A stretch of DNA of 23,713 nucleotides from JAOUFP01 sp963801505 (GTDB lineage Bacteria > Nitrospirota > Thermodesulfovibrionia > Thermodesulfovibrionales > UBA6898). The position numbers and the translations under genes were made by a program. This document shows positions 1-8,390 of the stretch, in pieces (the stretch's first letter is position 1; every line of letters starts with the position of its first letter). Under the pieces are notes generated by a model. The model had not been told where the DNA came from and made no database searches. It saw only the letters and a list, made by a program, of their open reading frames with translations. The stretch lies in assembly GCA_963801505.1 (NCBI GenBank), contig CAWDEY010000007.1, positions 1 through 23,713 of the forward strand, in the 5' to 3' direction.

Positions 1-9
1 CTCTGTCTG

Positions 10-1203
10 TTATATCGGGATGTCATTGATACTGAAGATGCCCAGCAGCATCGAAATCACGATCAAACCAACGATCACGCCCATTATTAGTATAAGCGCA
101 GGCTCAAAGAGACTTACGAACCTCTTTATGAGGTTCCTGGTTTCTGCCTCAAACCTCTCTGCGATCAGGAGGAATGTCTCCTCCAGCTTGCCTGCCTCCT
201 CGCCTACGATTACCATCTGATTGAATATCGGAGGGAAAACTCCGCTTTCCTTCATAGGTTGCGATATCCCCCTGCCCTTGCTCACGCCCTCTTCCAAAAG
301 AAAGAGCTTCTTTGAAATAGCATCGTTATCAATAACATCTCTAGATATCCTGATAGCTTCCAGTATAGGCACCCCGCTTTGAAGTAAGGTCCCAAATGTC
401 CGTGCGAACCTTGAAATGATCATTTTCATAGTCAGCTTATTGAGGACCGGTATCTTCAATTTCAGACTGTCTATGTAACTCTTGCCCTCTGCTGTCTTCC
501 CGTAACCACGGATCATGAATATCACCGCGGCAATTGCCGCTACAATCGCCCACCAGTATGAGGAAAAGAAGCCGCTGACCTTTATCAGCATAAGGGTCGG
601 CAAGGGCAGCGTCTGTCCCATATCCGAAAATATCTTGGAAAAATTCGGCACAACATAGAGCATCAAAACAGCTACAGCCAGGCCGCCGACGCCTGAAAGC
701 AAGATGGGATATATCAGCGCAGAGATGATCTCCTCTTTGAAAGACATGGATGTTTCAAGAAAAGACACCAGTCTCTTTATGACGACCTCGAGGATGCCGC
801 CTGACTCTCCTGCCTTTATCATATTGATATAAACACGCGGGAATATCTTATGCTTCGCCATTGAATAAGAGAGCGTATTGCCTTTCTGGATATCTATATA
901 TACCTCCCGTACAACTGACTTCATTGCCTTTTTCTCGGAATGTTCGGAAAGCACATACAGTGCCCTGTCAATAGGCAGCCCAGAGTCCAGAAGGTTGCCA
1001 AGCTCCTGTGTGAACGTCAGAAGGTCTTTAAGGGAAATCCGCTCGAAAAAACTGTTCTCTTTCGCTTCTCCTGCCTTGATGCTCAGGGGTATTAGGCCTT
1101 TAACCCTTAACGCAGACTTAAGTTCCTCTTCATTTGAAGAATTAAGAGCATCCTTTATCTTCCTTCCAGAGGAGTCTATAGCTTCGTAATTATAAAGAGG
1201 CAT
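10..1203 (-). CDS. Type II secretion / type IV pilus inner-membrane platform protein (GspF/PilC family)
   Basis: Polytopic inner-membrane platform protein that couples the cytoplasmic assembly ATPase to pseudopilus or pilus assembly. The 397-residue length is normal for the family. Two homologous GspF domains are visible: one at about residues 59-182 with the signature MIKAGESGGILE (128-139), and one at about 262-385 with VIVGEEAGKLEE (331-342). Membrane segments lie at about 162-186, 212-232 and 369-390. The N-terminus (MPLYNYEAID) and C-terminal SINDIP both fit GspF/PilC ends, so the gene is complete. I see no good Shine-Dalgarno before the ATG; the start is chosen from family similarity. 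The gene is divergent from purD. Its partner genes (ATPase, pseudopilins) would lie beyond the left edge, so GspF versus PilC cannot be decided here. Confidence 0.93.
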   Translation of the reverse strand: MPLYNYEAIDSSGRKIKDALNSSNEEELKSALRVKGLIPLSIKAGEAKENSFFERISLKDLLTFTQELGNLLDSGLPIDRALYVLSEHSEKKAMKSVVREVYIDIQKGNTLSYSMAKHKIFPRVYINMIKAGESGGILEVVIKRLVSFLETSMSFKEEIISALIYPILLSGVGGLAVAVLMLYVVPNFSKIFSDMGQTLPLPTLMLIKVSGFFSSYWWAIVAAIAAVIFMIRGYGKTAEGKSYIDSLKLKIPVLNKLTMKMIISRFARTFGTLLQSGVPILEAIRISRDVIDNDAISKKLFLLEEGVSKGRGISQPMKESGVFPPIFNQMVIVGEEAGKLEETFLLIAERFEAETRNLIKRFVSLFEPALILIMGVIVGLIVISMLLGIFSINDIPI

Positions 1204-1404
1204 GTTTTATATTATCATTACGCTTCCAGCAGGGTCAATTAAGGACTGCCGGACTGTTGCCGCATTCAGAATTATGGAAAACAGCGCTTTTGCTTACGGC
1301 AGAGTATAGAAGCTGTCCGACAGTCATAAAAATCTGCCTCTACGGATGCCAAATAAAGTATAATATTCTGTTTCTTAAATCATGAAAAGACACGAGGTAG
1401 AATC
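1204..1404. promoter_or_regulatory. Divergent gspF / purD intergenic region with a candidate purD -10 box
   Basis: This 201-bp gap must hold both divergent promoters. A perfect TATAAT lies at 1359-1364, 40 nt before the purD ATG, but no convincing -35 is found 16-18 bp upstream. A short dyad, CTGTC-C-GACAG, lies at 1313-1323. The purD ribosome binding site (GAGGT, about 7 nt before ATG) is clear. The regulator is unknown; no PurR-type operator is recognised. Confidence 0.35.
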
Positions 1405-2679
1405 ATGAAAGTACTTGTTATCGGAGGCGGAGGAAGGGAGCACGCTATTGTATGGAAGCTCTCGCAGAGCAGATCGGTCGATAAGATCTACTGCTGTCCG
1501 GGCAATGCAGGGATCGCAGGGCTTGCGGAATGCATAAATGTAAATCAGAACGACTTCAGCGCTTTGCTGGATTTAGTAAAATACGAATGGATAGACCTCA
1601 CCATCGTAGGACCTGAAGACCCTCTGTCAAAGGGCATTGTAGATCTCTTCGAAAAGGAAGGAAGAAAGATCCTGGGACCGACAAAGGCAGCAGCACAGCT
1701 GGAATCAAGCAAGGTATTCTCTAAGGACCTCATGAAATCCTATGGCATACCGACTGCGGAATACCGTGTATTCACCTCTTATTTGCATGCTGAAGAATAT
1801 TTAAGGTTCAAAGGCACTCCGATAGTAATAAAGGCTGATGGACTGGCTGCAGGAAAAGGGGTTTTCATTGCCAACACAATGGATGAGGCAATGGACGCCC
1901 TGAAGTTAATCATGAAAGACAGGGCCTTCGGCGACGCGGGGAACAAAGTGATCATAGAAGATTGCCTTATTGGCGAGGAGGCCTCATACATGGTCTTCAC
2001 AGACGGCAAAACCATAGTTCCTATGGTAAGCTCCCAGGACCATAAGCGCATTTTCGATAATGATAAAGGACCCAATACCGGCGGCATGGGTGCCTACAGT
2101 CCTGCTCCTGTAATGACAGATGAACTAGAGAGGGCCGTTATAGACAAGATTATGAAACCGACCATACGGGCACTCAAATCAGAGGGAATAAACTACAAGG
2201 GCATACTATATGCAGGTCTGATGATAGACAAGGGTGTCCCCTCTGTACTCGAATTCAACTGCCGCCTGGGTGACCCTGAAACGCAGCCAGTGCTTTCCAG
2301 ACTCAAAACAGACCTGATGGATATCGCAATGGCGGTAACTGAGGAAAGACTTTCAGAAATAAATATAGAATGGAATAGCGATCCGTCAGTATGCGTGGTT
2401 ATGTCATCTTCAGGATATCCGGGCCAGTACAGAAAGGGCGATGTTATCACAGGCATTGATGAGGCCACCAAGATGGAAGGCGTCCAGATATTCCATGCAG
2501 GAACAGCCTTTAAGGACGATCAGGTAGTCACTGCAGGGGGGAGAGTTCTCGGAGTTACAGCCATAGGAAAAGATATTGCAACTGCAAAATCAAGGGCATA
2601 TGAAGCAGCCGGGAAAATACACTATAACGGCATGCATTACAGAAAAGACATCGCTGACAGGGCGTTGAAAAGACAGTAA
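1405..2679 (+). CDS. purD: Phosphoribosylamine-glycine ligase (GAR synthetase)
   Basis: Second step of de novo purine synthesis: ATP-dependent joining of glycine to 5-phosphoribosylamine, giving GAR. It is a cytosolic ATP-grasp enzyme. The 424 residues match the usual length. Visible motifs are the N-terminal GGGGREHA loop (7-14), GPEDPL (69-74), the ATP-grasp loop KADGLAAGKGV (143-153), DNDKGPNTGGMGAYSP (218-233) and the metal/ATP site EFNCRLGDPETQ (283-294). The start ATG has a GAGGT ribosome binding site. It is the first gene of a plus-strand purD-purE-DUF89 cluster, separated from purE by 109 bp that contain a long imperfect hairpin. Confidence 0.98.
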   Translation: MKVLVIGGGGREHAIVWKLSQSRSVDKIYCCPGNAGIAGLAECINVNQNDFSALLDLVKYEWIDLTIVGPEDPLSKGIVDLFEKEGRKILGPTKAAAQLESSKVFSKDLMKSYGIPTAEYRVFTSYLHAEEYLRFKGTPIVIKADGLAAGKGVFIANTMDEAMDALKLIMKDRAFGDAGNKVIIEDCLIGEEASYMVFTDGKTIVPMVSSQDHKRIFDNDKGPNTGGMGAYSPAPVMTDELERAVIDKIMKPTIRALKSEGINYKGILYAGLMIDKGVPSVLEFNCRLGDPETQPVLSRLKTDLMDIAMAVTEERLSEINIEWNSDPSVCVVMSSSGYPGQYRKGDVITGIDEATKMEGVQIFHAGTAFKDDQVVTAGGRVLGVTAIGKDIATAKSRAYEAAGKIHYNGMHYRKDIADRALKRQ

Positions 2680-2685
2680 AAGACA

Positions 2686-2767
2686 GTGATTGGTAACTTG
2701 TGATTAGTGAATTGAAAACAAAATAATTAAGCTGTTCACTAATTACTAATCACCAGTCACTAATCAC
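2686..2767. repeat. Long imperfect inverted repeat between purD and purE
   Basis: The left arm begins GTGATTGG and includes GTGATTAGTGAA. The right arm, TTCACTAATTACTAATCACC followed by AGTCACTAATCAC, is its imperfect reverse complement. The right arm also repeats the unit ACTAATCA/ACTAATTA in tandem. The element fills almost the whole gap from 7 nt after the purD stop to about 21 nt before the purE start. A transcript would fold into one long hairpin. There is no T-run, so it is not a standard intrinsic terminator. Confidence 0.7.
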
Positions 2768-2788
2768 TCTTTTACAAGGAGGAATTAT

Positions 2789-3286
2789 ATGAAGCCAAGG
2801 GTATTAATCATCATGGGCAGTGACTCTGACCTTCCTGTAATGGAAGAAACCGCACGCATTCTGGATAAATTCACTGTCCCTTACACCATGACTGTGGCAT
2901 CAGCCCACAGGACGCCGGCCAGGACCCTGAAGCTGGTCAAGGATGCTGAAAAGAACGGCGTTGATGTGATTATCGGAGCTGCAGGTATGGCAGCCCATCT
3001 GCCAGGCGTCATAGCTTCCCATACCGTGCTGCCGGTTATCGGGGTCCCCCTGGACTCTTCTCCACTCAATGGCATGGATGCGCTGCTGAGCATAGTCCAG
3101 ATGCCTCCAGGCATTCCAGTAGCTACTGTATCAGTTGGAAAGGCAGGCGCCAAAAATGCAGCTATTCTTGCTGTTCAGATAATGGCAATAAAAGACCCTG
3201 AACTGACCAGAAAACTTCTTGACCACAGGCAAAAGATGGTAAAAGAAGTCGAAGAAAAGGCCGGCAGGATAGCAAAAAAGAAGTGA
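2789..3286 (+). CDS. purE: N5-carboxyaminoimidazole ribonucleotide mutase (class I PurE)
   Basis: Converts N5-CAIR to CAIR in de novo purine synthesis. The 165-residue single-domain protein carries GSDSDLP (10-16), SAHRTP (38-43), GAAGMAAHLPG (63-73) and SPLNGMDALLSIVQMP (91-106), the nucleotide-binding and catalytic elements of bacterial class I PurE. Such an enzyme normally needs PurK, which is not in this window. The ATG follows a strong AGGAGG. The gene overlaps the next by 4 nt (GTGA), indicating translational coupling. Confidence 0.98.
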   Translation: MKPRVLIIMGSDSDLPVMEETARILDKFTVPYTMTVASAHRTPARTLKLVKDAEKNGVDVIIGAAGMAAHLPGVIASHTVLPVIGVPLDSSPLNGMDALLSIVQMPPGIPVATVSVGKAGAKNAAILAVQIMAIKDPELTRKLLDHRQKMVKEVEEKAGRIAKKK

Positions 3287-4146
3287 TAAAGACAGAAATT
3301 GAGTGTTTCCCGTGCTTTCTCAGGCAGACTGTAATCGCACTGAAACAGCTTGATGGCTTGAAGGAGGATCTCCGGCATGAAATATTACATGAAGTGCTTT
3401 CCATCATTCAGAAAGCGGATATTAACAAACCGCCTGCCTACTCAACAACATTCATACACAGAACAATCAGGGACAGAACCGGGCAGGACCCCTTCAAAAA
3501 AATAAAGTCCGCCTACAACACGATCGCTATGGGGCTGTATCCTGGATTAAAGGAAAAGGTCCTCAGCAGCAGTGATCCCTTATGGACAGCTGCCAGGCTG
3601 GCCATCGCAGGCAATATCATTGATTTTGGGATATTCACATCAATCGATATCAGCAAGTCTATTGGAGACGCCCTGAAGGAGACCATCGCGGTTGATGATT
3701 ATAATTCCTTCAAACATGCGCTCATCGAAACAGATACCATCCTCTATCTTCTTGATAACTCAGGAGAGATCGTATTTGACAAACTCCTGATAGAAGAGCT
3801 TCTCCGGAAAGGGAAGAAGGTCAAGGCTGTGGTAAAAGGCTCGCCTGTTTTAAACGACGTGACCATGGACGATGCATGCCAGACCCGCCTGACTGAACTC
3901 TGCGAAGTCGTGGATAACGGCTCGGATGCGGTAGGCACCATACTTGAATGGACATCCCCTGAATTTCAGGCGCACTTCCAGTCCGCTGACCTTATTATCA
4001 GCAAAGGCCAGGGCAACTTTGAAACCATAGCTGATATTGGCACTGATAATGGAAAAAGGACGTACTTCCTCTTTCAAGCCAAATGTGAGGTGGTCTCTAA
4101 AGGTTTAGGACTTTCATCTGGTTCGATGCTTCTTAAGAAGTCCTGA
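3283..4146 (+). CDS. DUF89 / ARMT1-like metal-dependent phosphatase
   Basis: A 287-residue member of the DUF89 family, whose characterised members are metal-dependent phosphatases thought to remove damaged or over-accumulated sugar and cofactor phosphates. Motifs are an N-terminal CFPC (Cys8, Cys11), AGNIIDFG (109-116), the metal-site signature DNSGE (158-162), VKGSPVLNDVT (184-194) and SKGQGNFE (240-247). The start is GTG, overlapping the purE stop by 4 nt, so it is very likely made together with PurE. The substrate is unknown; the operon suggests a phosphorylated purine-pathway or ribosyl metabolite, which is inference. Confidence 0.88.
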   Translation: MIKTEIECFPCFLRQTVIALKQLDGLKEDLRHEILHEVLSIIQKADINKPPAYSTTFIHRTIRDRTGQDPFKKIKSAYNTIAMGLYPGLKEKVLSSSDPLWTAARLAIAGNIIDFGIFTSIDISKSIGDALKETIAVDDYNSFKHALIETDTILYLLDNSGEIVFDKLLIEELLRKGKKVKAVVKGSPVLNDVTMDDACQTRLTELCEVVDNGSDAVGTILEWTSPEFQAHFQSADLIISKGQGNFETIADIGTDNGKRTYFLFQAKCEVVSKGLGLSSGSMLLKKS

Positions 4147-4186
4147 TATGGTTAGCTGGTTAAATAGCAGGCGTGCAAGCAGTCAG

Positions 4187-4513
4187 CTATCTTCTTTCCC
4201 CTCTTCTGCTGTCACCATAGCCGCCCCGGCTCTTGAAACCTCCGCCGCCCGGGCCTCTCTTTTCCTGAGGTTTTGCTTCATTGACAACAATGGACCTGTC
4301 CATAACCTGTTTCCCGTTAAACATCTCAATGGCCTTTTTACCGGCTTCCTCTGAAGCCATCTCAACAAAGCCGAACCCTCTGAGCCGGCCGGTTGCAGCG
4401 TCCTCGATCAGCTTGACGTTTAAAACCTCTCCTGCCTGCGAAAATAGCTCGCGAAGATCGTCCTCTGTTGCCTTAAAAGAGATGTTCCCTACATACAGTC
4501 TCATTGCACTCAT
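4187..4513 (-). CDS. Solo RRM RNA-binding protein with Gly/Arg-rich tail
   Basis: A 108-residue single-stranded-RNA-binding protein of the bacterial solo-RRM type, often cold-induced and possibly an RNA chaperone. RNP2 (LYVGNI, 6-11) and RNP1 (RGFGFVEM, 45-52) are both intact. The last 25 residues are Gly/Arg-rich, which in relatives adds non-specific RNA affinity. The upstream ATG is chosen because AGGAGG lies 4 nt before it; a second ATG four codons in (MRLYVGN) is an alternative. The gene is convergent with the DUF89 gene and divergent from tsaC. Confidence 0.95.
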   Translation of the reverse strand: MSAMRLYVGNISFKATEDDLRELFSQAGEVLNVKLIEDAATGRLRGFGFVEMASEEAGKKAIEMFNGKQVMDRSIVVNEAKPQEKRGPGGGGFKSRGGYGDSRRGERR

Positions 4514-4647
4514 GCGTCCTCCTAAAAGATAATTAAATCTCCTGAATCAACTCACAGGATAGCCTAAATATGACTAATCCTGATATTTTTGTCAAGAACT
4601 AAATATTAGACTTTCTAAAGAAACGATTATTATGCTACCATCTCAAA
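4514..4647. promoter_or_regulatory. Divergent promoter region of the RRM gene and tsaC
   Basis: An AT-rich 134-bp gap between divergent starts. On the plus strand, TATGCT just before tsaC resembles a -10 box, but the tsaC ATG follows within about 12 nt and has no Shine-Dalgarno, so the tsaC message could be nearly leaderless. No specific operator is recognised. Confidence 0.3.
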
Positions 4648-5271
4648 ATGACAATAATGCGGCCTGCTGAAACAGGGATCTCCGAAGCCCTTGAAAAGGC
4701 CTCGGGGATAATTAAAAAAGGGGGTGTCATCGCCTACCCCACAGAGACCTTTTACGGCCTCGGTGTCAAATATGACGACATCTCAGCACTCAAAAAACTA
4801 TACGGGATCAAACACCGCTCCTGGAATAAGGCGCTGCCGCTCATCATAGGGGAAAAGGGGGAGCTTGACCTCATAGCCTCAAGCATAACAGTCTCAGCAG
4901 AAAAACTGGCCAGGAAATTCTGGCCTGGCCCGCTTACTATCCTGCTCCCTGCAAAGCCTGATATTTCCGAGTTCATTACAGCAAAAACAGGAAAAATCGC
5001 GGTAAGAATTCCAGGTGAATCATTCGCGCTGGACCTTGCTCGGTCCCTGGGATTCCCGATTACAGCCACAAGCGCAAATATCTCCGGCATGCCTCCTGCT
5101 GTTAATACGGACGATGTGATCAGGTATTTCGGGGATGCCCTGGACCTTATCATCGATTGCGGGCAGACACCAGGTGGAAAGCCTTCTACTATCGTAGATG
5201 CTTCAGGGGAGAAGATACGGTTTTTAAGAGCAGGTGCTGTATCGATAGAAGATGTATTTAATGCGCTCTGA
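4648..5271 (+). CDS. tsaC: L-threonylcarbamoyladenylate synthase (YrdC/Sua5/YwlC family)
   Basis: Makes threonylcarbamoyl-AMP from threonine, bicarbonate and ATP, the first step of t6A37 modification of ANN-decoding tRNAs. The 207-residue protein has the YrdC domain only, without the C-terminal Sua5 extension, so it is TsaC-length. Motifs are PTETFYGLG (31-39), the KHRSWNKALPL segment (55-65), FWPGPLTI (91-98), VRIP (119-122), TSANISG (141-147) and PSTIVD (179-184). No Shine-Dalgarno precedes the ATG; a second ATG three codons downstream (MRPAET) is possible. It is followed by a large inverted-repeat element. Confidence 0.95.
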   Translation: MTIMRPAETGISEALEKASGIIKKGGVIAYPTETFYGLGVKYDDISALKKLYGIKHRSWNKALPLIIGEKGELDLIASSITVSAEKLARKFWPGPLTILLPAKPDISEFITAKTGKIAVRIPGESFALDLARSLGFPITATSANISGMPPAVNTDDVIRYFGDALDLIIDCGQTPGGKPSTIVDASGEKIRFLRAGAVSIEDVFNAL

Positions 5272-5290
5272 AATCCAGTCAGCCTATATT

Positions 5291-5471
5291 CGGCAGTTGG
5301 AAGAGCTGTTTTTCGCTCAAAAGGCTCTCTTTCTGCAGTTCTAAGCTCATTATACTACAGCCGTGAAACTCACCCTTCCGGGTTCAGACAGTCACGGCTT
5401 AACGCTCCACTTCGCTAAGAACCGCAACGAAAAGAGAGCCAAGTCGCTCAAACCAACTCTTCCAACTGCTG
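5291..5471. repeat. Nested inverted-repeat element of about 181 bp downstream of tsaC
   Basis: Three levels of pairing are visible. The outer arms 5291-5305 and 5457-5471 match at 14 of 15 positions (core CAGTTGGAAGAG / CTCTTCCAACTG). The second arms are 5323-5332 (GGCTCTCTTT) with 5431-5440 (AAAGAGAGCC), perfect, continuing imperfectly near 5338-5346 / 5414-5422. The inner arms are 5359-5366 (AGCCGTGA) with 5392-5399 (TCACGGCT), perfect, closing on the small hairpin ACCC-TTCC-GGGT (5372-5383). No ORF fits. It resembles a MITE-like or large REP-type palindromic element; it could also end transcription of both convergent neighbours. Confidence 0.75.
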
Positions 5472-5480
5472 TTATTAGGG

Positions 5481-6179
5481 TCAGTGATAGTTCATGGCCA
5501 TCAACAATAAAAAGGCAACACCTTTGAACACTTCCAGCCATCCGGTCACCTTTAATTTCAACCGGTAAAGGGTGATAGAAAAAACCAGGTTATCAATCAA
5601 AGGCAGCAGGATGATTGCAGGTGTATGCATCAGCCGATAGGCTGCGATGGACAATCCGACATAGATAGCCATCAGGACCCTCTGCAGCAGGCCTTTTGTA
5701 AACTGCACCCTCACCTTAAATACTCCGGCTGTAAAAAAAATTGCTGTTGTGGCAAACAGCACCGGGTCGCTCACTCCGGCGGCTGTCAGCTTTGCAACCA
5801 GTGCTGACATCGAAAGGAGGACAAATCCTGATATCTCAGTAATAATCGAATGTTCCCCCAGAAATTTCAGGCTAATCAGATAAGCCAAAGGCACAAGCGC
5901 ATACGGCATCAATAAGGACAGATCTTTCCCTAAAACAGGCAGGAGCAGCATGGTAGCAGCCAAAACCTGCACCACAAAAGCTGCAAGAGATCTCAAAGGA
6001 TTCCCTTCGCGACGACGCATCCAAAGAACAAACGCCTGCTTTGAATTTATATACAGTGCAATCGCCATGAAAACAGCCACAGCCCCTGGGGTCACCCTGT
6101 TGCTGACAACAAGGCCGGTCAGGTAGGAGAGCGTCATCACTCCCCATGAACCATATTCCCTGAGAATGTATTGTTTCAA
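5481..6179 (-). CDS. YwiC-like integral membrane protein
   Basis: A 232-residue, very hydrophobic protein with about seven or eight membrane segments. Its N-terminus (LREYGSWGVMTLSYLTGL) resembles the conserved REHGAW-type start of YwiC-like proteins, a family without known function. The start codon is TTG at 6177-6179, chosen because AAGGAG lies about 6 nt upstream in the right frame and it gives a family-like N-terminus. It lies downstream of ftsH on the same strand, but 208 bp of repeat-bearing DNA lie between them, so co-transcription is uncertain. The product presumably sits in the inner membrane; substrate and role are unknown. Confidence 0.75.
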   Translation of the reverse strand: MKQYILREYGSWGVMTLSYLTGLVVSNRVTPGAVAVFMAIALYINSKQAFVLWMRRREGNPLRSLAAFVVQVLAATMLLLPVLGKDLSLLMPYALVPLAYLISLKFLGEHSIITEISGFVLLSMSALVAKLTAAGVSDPVLFATTAIFFTAGVFKVRVQFTKGLLQRVLMAIYVGLSIAAYRLMHTPAIILLPLIDNLVFSITLYRLKLKVTGWLEVFKGVAFLLLMAMNYH

Positions 6180-6222
6180 ACACTTCTCCTTGCTGATTAG
6201 GGGTTTAGGCTGAAGACTGAAG

Positions 6223-6265
6223 GTCGGAGCGACCCTGAGTCGGGGAGAGCCGATTCGGGCTGAAG
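6223..6265. repeat. Dispersed 43-bp repeat, copy A (GTCGGA type)
   Basis: 35 of 43 positions match the sequence at 20624-20666. The shared core reads GTCGGA-n-CGACCCTG-n-GTCG, then CCGA-n-TCGGGC. Both copies contain GTCG/CGAC dyads and both lie a short way downstream of a minus-strand stop (ftsH here, pckG there). Confidence 0.65.
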
Positions 6266-6387
6266 CATATAAACCAGTTGCCGGAGCCTCTCAAGCCAGC
6301 TCAGCGACGCAAAGTTGCTTGTGCGTTCACCTAAAAGCCTTCCACCTTTTCTCCTCGGGCGAATCCGCCTGAGTGCGGACAGCCTAT

Positions 6388-8280
6388 TTACCTGACTTGC
6401 TTTGCTTCCGTGATTATCTTCTCAATATCAGCCTTGTCAAGGATCTCCTCTTTGATAAGCGCCTCTGCCAGGCTGTCGAGCACCTTTCTGTTTTTGAGCA
6501 ATATCTCCTTTGCTCGTGATTCCGCCACATTAAGAAGCTTCTGTATCTCCTGGTCTATAAGCCACGCCATCTCTTCGCTGTAGCGTTTCGGCTGGGCAAG
6601 CTCCATGCCGAGGAAGGGATGTTCCTCTCCTCTTCCAAGATTCACCGGCCCTATTTTTTCACTCATCCCCCACTGCGCCACCATCTTTTCCGCAAGCTTG
6701 GTAGCTTCCTTCAGGTCGTTCTGAGCACCGCTGCTGACATCATCAAACACGATTTTTTCAGCGTTTCTGCCTCCGAGGGCTACACTCAACTTATTCATAA
6801 GGTATGTCATCGGATAATAATGCCTGTCTTCCTCAGGCAGCAGCTGCGTAACACCCATTGCCATTCCACGGGGGATAATGCTCACTTTATACAGGGGGTC
6901 TGTGCCTGGCAGTTCCCAGGCAACAAGTGCATGTCCCGCCTCATGATAAGCGGTTATCTTTTTTTCCATATCATTGATTGTCTCTTCCCTTATTGCCCCC
7001 ATCAATAAAATGTCCCTCGCCTCTTCAAAGTCACGCATGTAAACGCGGTCTTTTTTGCTCCTTAGTGCAACAAGGGCCGCCTCATTGGCCAGGTTTTCAA
7101 GGTCCGCCCCTGTCATTCCTGGAGTCCCTCTTGCGATGATTTCAAGGTCAACATCATCAGCCAGCACCTTGCCTCTGACATGGATCTCAAGAATCGCCTT
7201 GCGTTCCTTCCAGCCAGGCCTGTCGATAACAACATGTCTGTCGAACCGGCCCGGCCTTAACAAAGCAGGGTCAAGCACATCAGGCCTGTTAGTTGCAGCC
7301 ATGACAATCACTTCCGTGTGAGGATCAAAACCGTCCATTTCGCTTAAAAGCTGGTTGAGGGTCTGCTCCCTCTCATCATGCCCCCCTCCTAATCCAGTGC
7401 CCCGTGTGCGGCCCACAGCATCAATTTCATCTATGAAAATAATGCTGGGATGTGCCTCTTTGGCCTTTTTAAACAGGTCTCTTACCCTGGACGCCCCGAC
7501 GCCTACGAACATCTCTATGAACTCCGACGCGCTGATACTGAAAAAAGGCACGCCGGCCTCTCCTGCTGTTGCCCGCGCAAGAAGGGTTTTCCCGGTGCCG
7601 GGAGGCCCGACCAGAAGCACCCCCTTTGGGACCTTCGCACCGATGCTTGCAAAACGGGAAGGGTCCTTCAGAAATTCGACTGTCTCCATGAGTTCGTTTT
7701 TCACATTGTCCATTCCTGCAACATCCTTGAATGTTATCCCCGGTTTTTTGGAATCAAAGAGTTTTGCCTTGCTTGCACCGAAGCTGAAAACATTGCCCGG
7801 GCCTCCCTGCATCTGCTGTTGTGTACGCCTCATCAGAAAGATCCATACTCCGATTATCAAAGCCCAGGGGAGAAGTCCCACTACAAACTGCCAAAGAAGA
7901 GACCTCTCTTCTTCAGGTTCTATTGTAATAATCACGTGCTTTTCTTCAAGCTTGCTCAGGAGCGCTTCCCCCTGAAATGAGGGCAGGAAGGTCTTGAAGA
8001 TCTTTACCGTTGCAGCCTTCGCCTCACCCGGTATAGTGATTTGTGTATCCTTATTAAAAGCACCGGTGACCACCAGTTTTTTTATCGTAACAGACTTTAT
8101 ATTGCCTGCTTCGAGCTGCTCTATAAACTTGCTGTAGCTTATGTTATAGAGCACCTGCTGATTATTTTCAGCAAAATATTGGGTCCATACGATCAGGAAA
8201 ATAAGGATAAGAAGGGAGGCTATAATTGCCCGCCACTGGGGGGTTTTTAATTTGTCCAGCAGTTTTTCTTTCTCAGCCAT
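6388..8280 (-). CDS. ftsH: ATP-dependent zinc metalloprotease FtsH
   Basis: Membrane-anchored hexameric AAA+ protease that degrades misassembled membrane proteins and selected cytosolic regulators. The 630 residues are typical. Membrane segments lie at about 16-36 and 128-150, flanking a periplasmic domain. The AAA module has Walker A GPPGTGKT (225-232), Walker B IIFIDEIDA (280-288) and the second region of homology NRPDVLDPALLRPGRFDR (331-348). The zinc site is HEAGH (446-450), with Asp522 in the GAQNDLKEAT segment as the probable third ligand. No strong Shine-Dalgarno precedes the ATG. The MFS gene lies 144 bp upstream on the same strand. Confidence 0.99.
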   Translation of the reverse strand: MAEKEKLLDKLKTPQWRAIIASLLILIFLIVWTQYFAENNQQVLYNISYSKFIEQLEAGNIKSVTIKKLVVTGAFNKDTQITIPGEAKAATVKIFKTFLPSFQGEALLSKLEEKHVIITIEPEEERSLLWQFVVGLLPWALIIGVWIFLMRRTQQQMQGGPGNVFSFGASKAKLFDSKKPGITFKDVAGMDNVKNELMETVEFLKDPSRFASIGAKVPKGVLLVGPPGTGKTLLARATAGEAGVPFFSISASEFIEMFVGVGASRVRDLFKKAKEAHPSIIFIDEIDAVGRTRGTGLGGGHDEREQTLNQLLSEMDGFDPHTEVIVMAATNRPDVLDPALLRPGRFDRHVVIDRPGWKERKAILEIHVRGKVLADDVDLEIIARGTPGMTGADLENLANEAALVALRSKKDRVYMRDFEEARDILLMGAIREETINDMEKKITAYHEAGHALVAWELPGTDPLYKVSIIPRGMAMGVTQLLPEEDRHYYPMTYLMNKLSVALGGRNAEKIVFDDVSSGAQNDLKEATKLAEKMVAQWGMSEKIGPVNLGRGEEHPFLGMELAQPKRYSEEMAWLIDQEIQKLLNVAESRAKEILLKNRKVLDSLAEALIKEEILDKADIEKIITEAKQVR

Positions 8281-8390
8281 GGCTTCATTGTACCATCTTA
8301 TCCATACTTCTCCAAAGCAAAGAATACGTTATGGCTGAAAGGCCTTGCAAATCAAAAACATTACCGCAAAAGGCTTAGTGCCGCTTTTAA

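Noticed and set aside
7355..7975. 206-codon open frame opposite ftsH
   Set aside because: It mirrors the AAA+ domain of a certain gene; its Ser/Pro-rich composition is typical of an antisense shadow.
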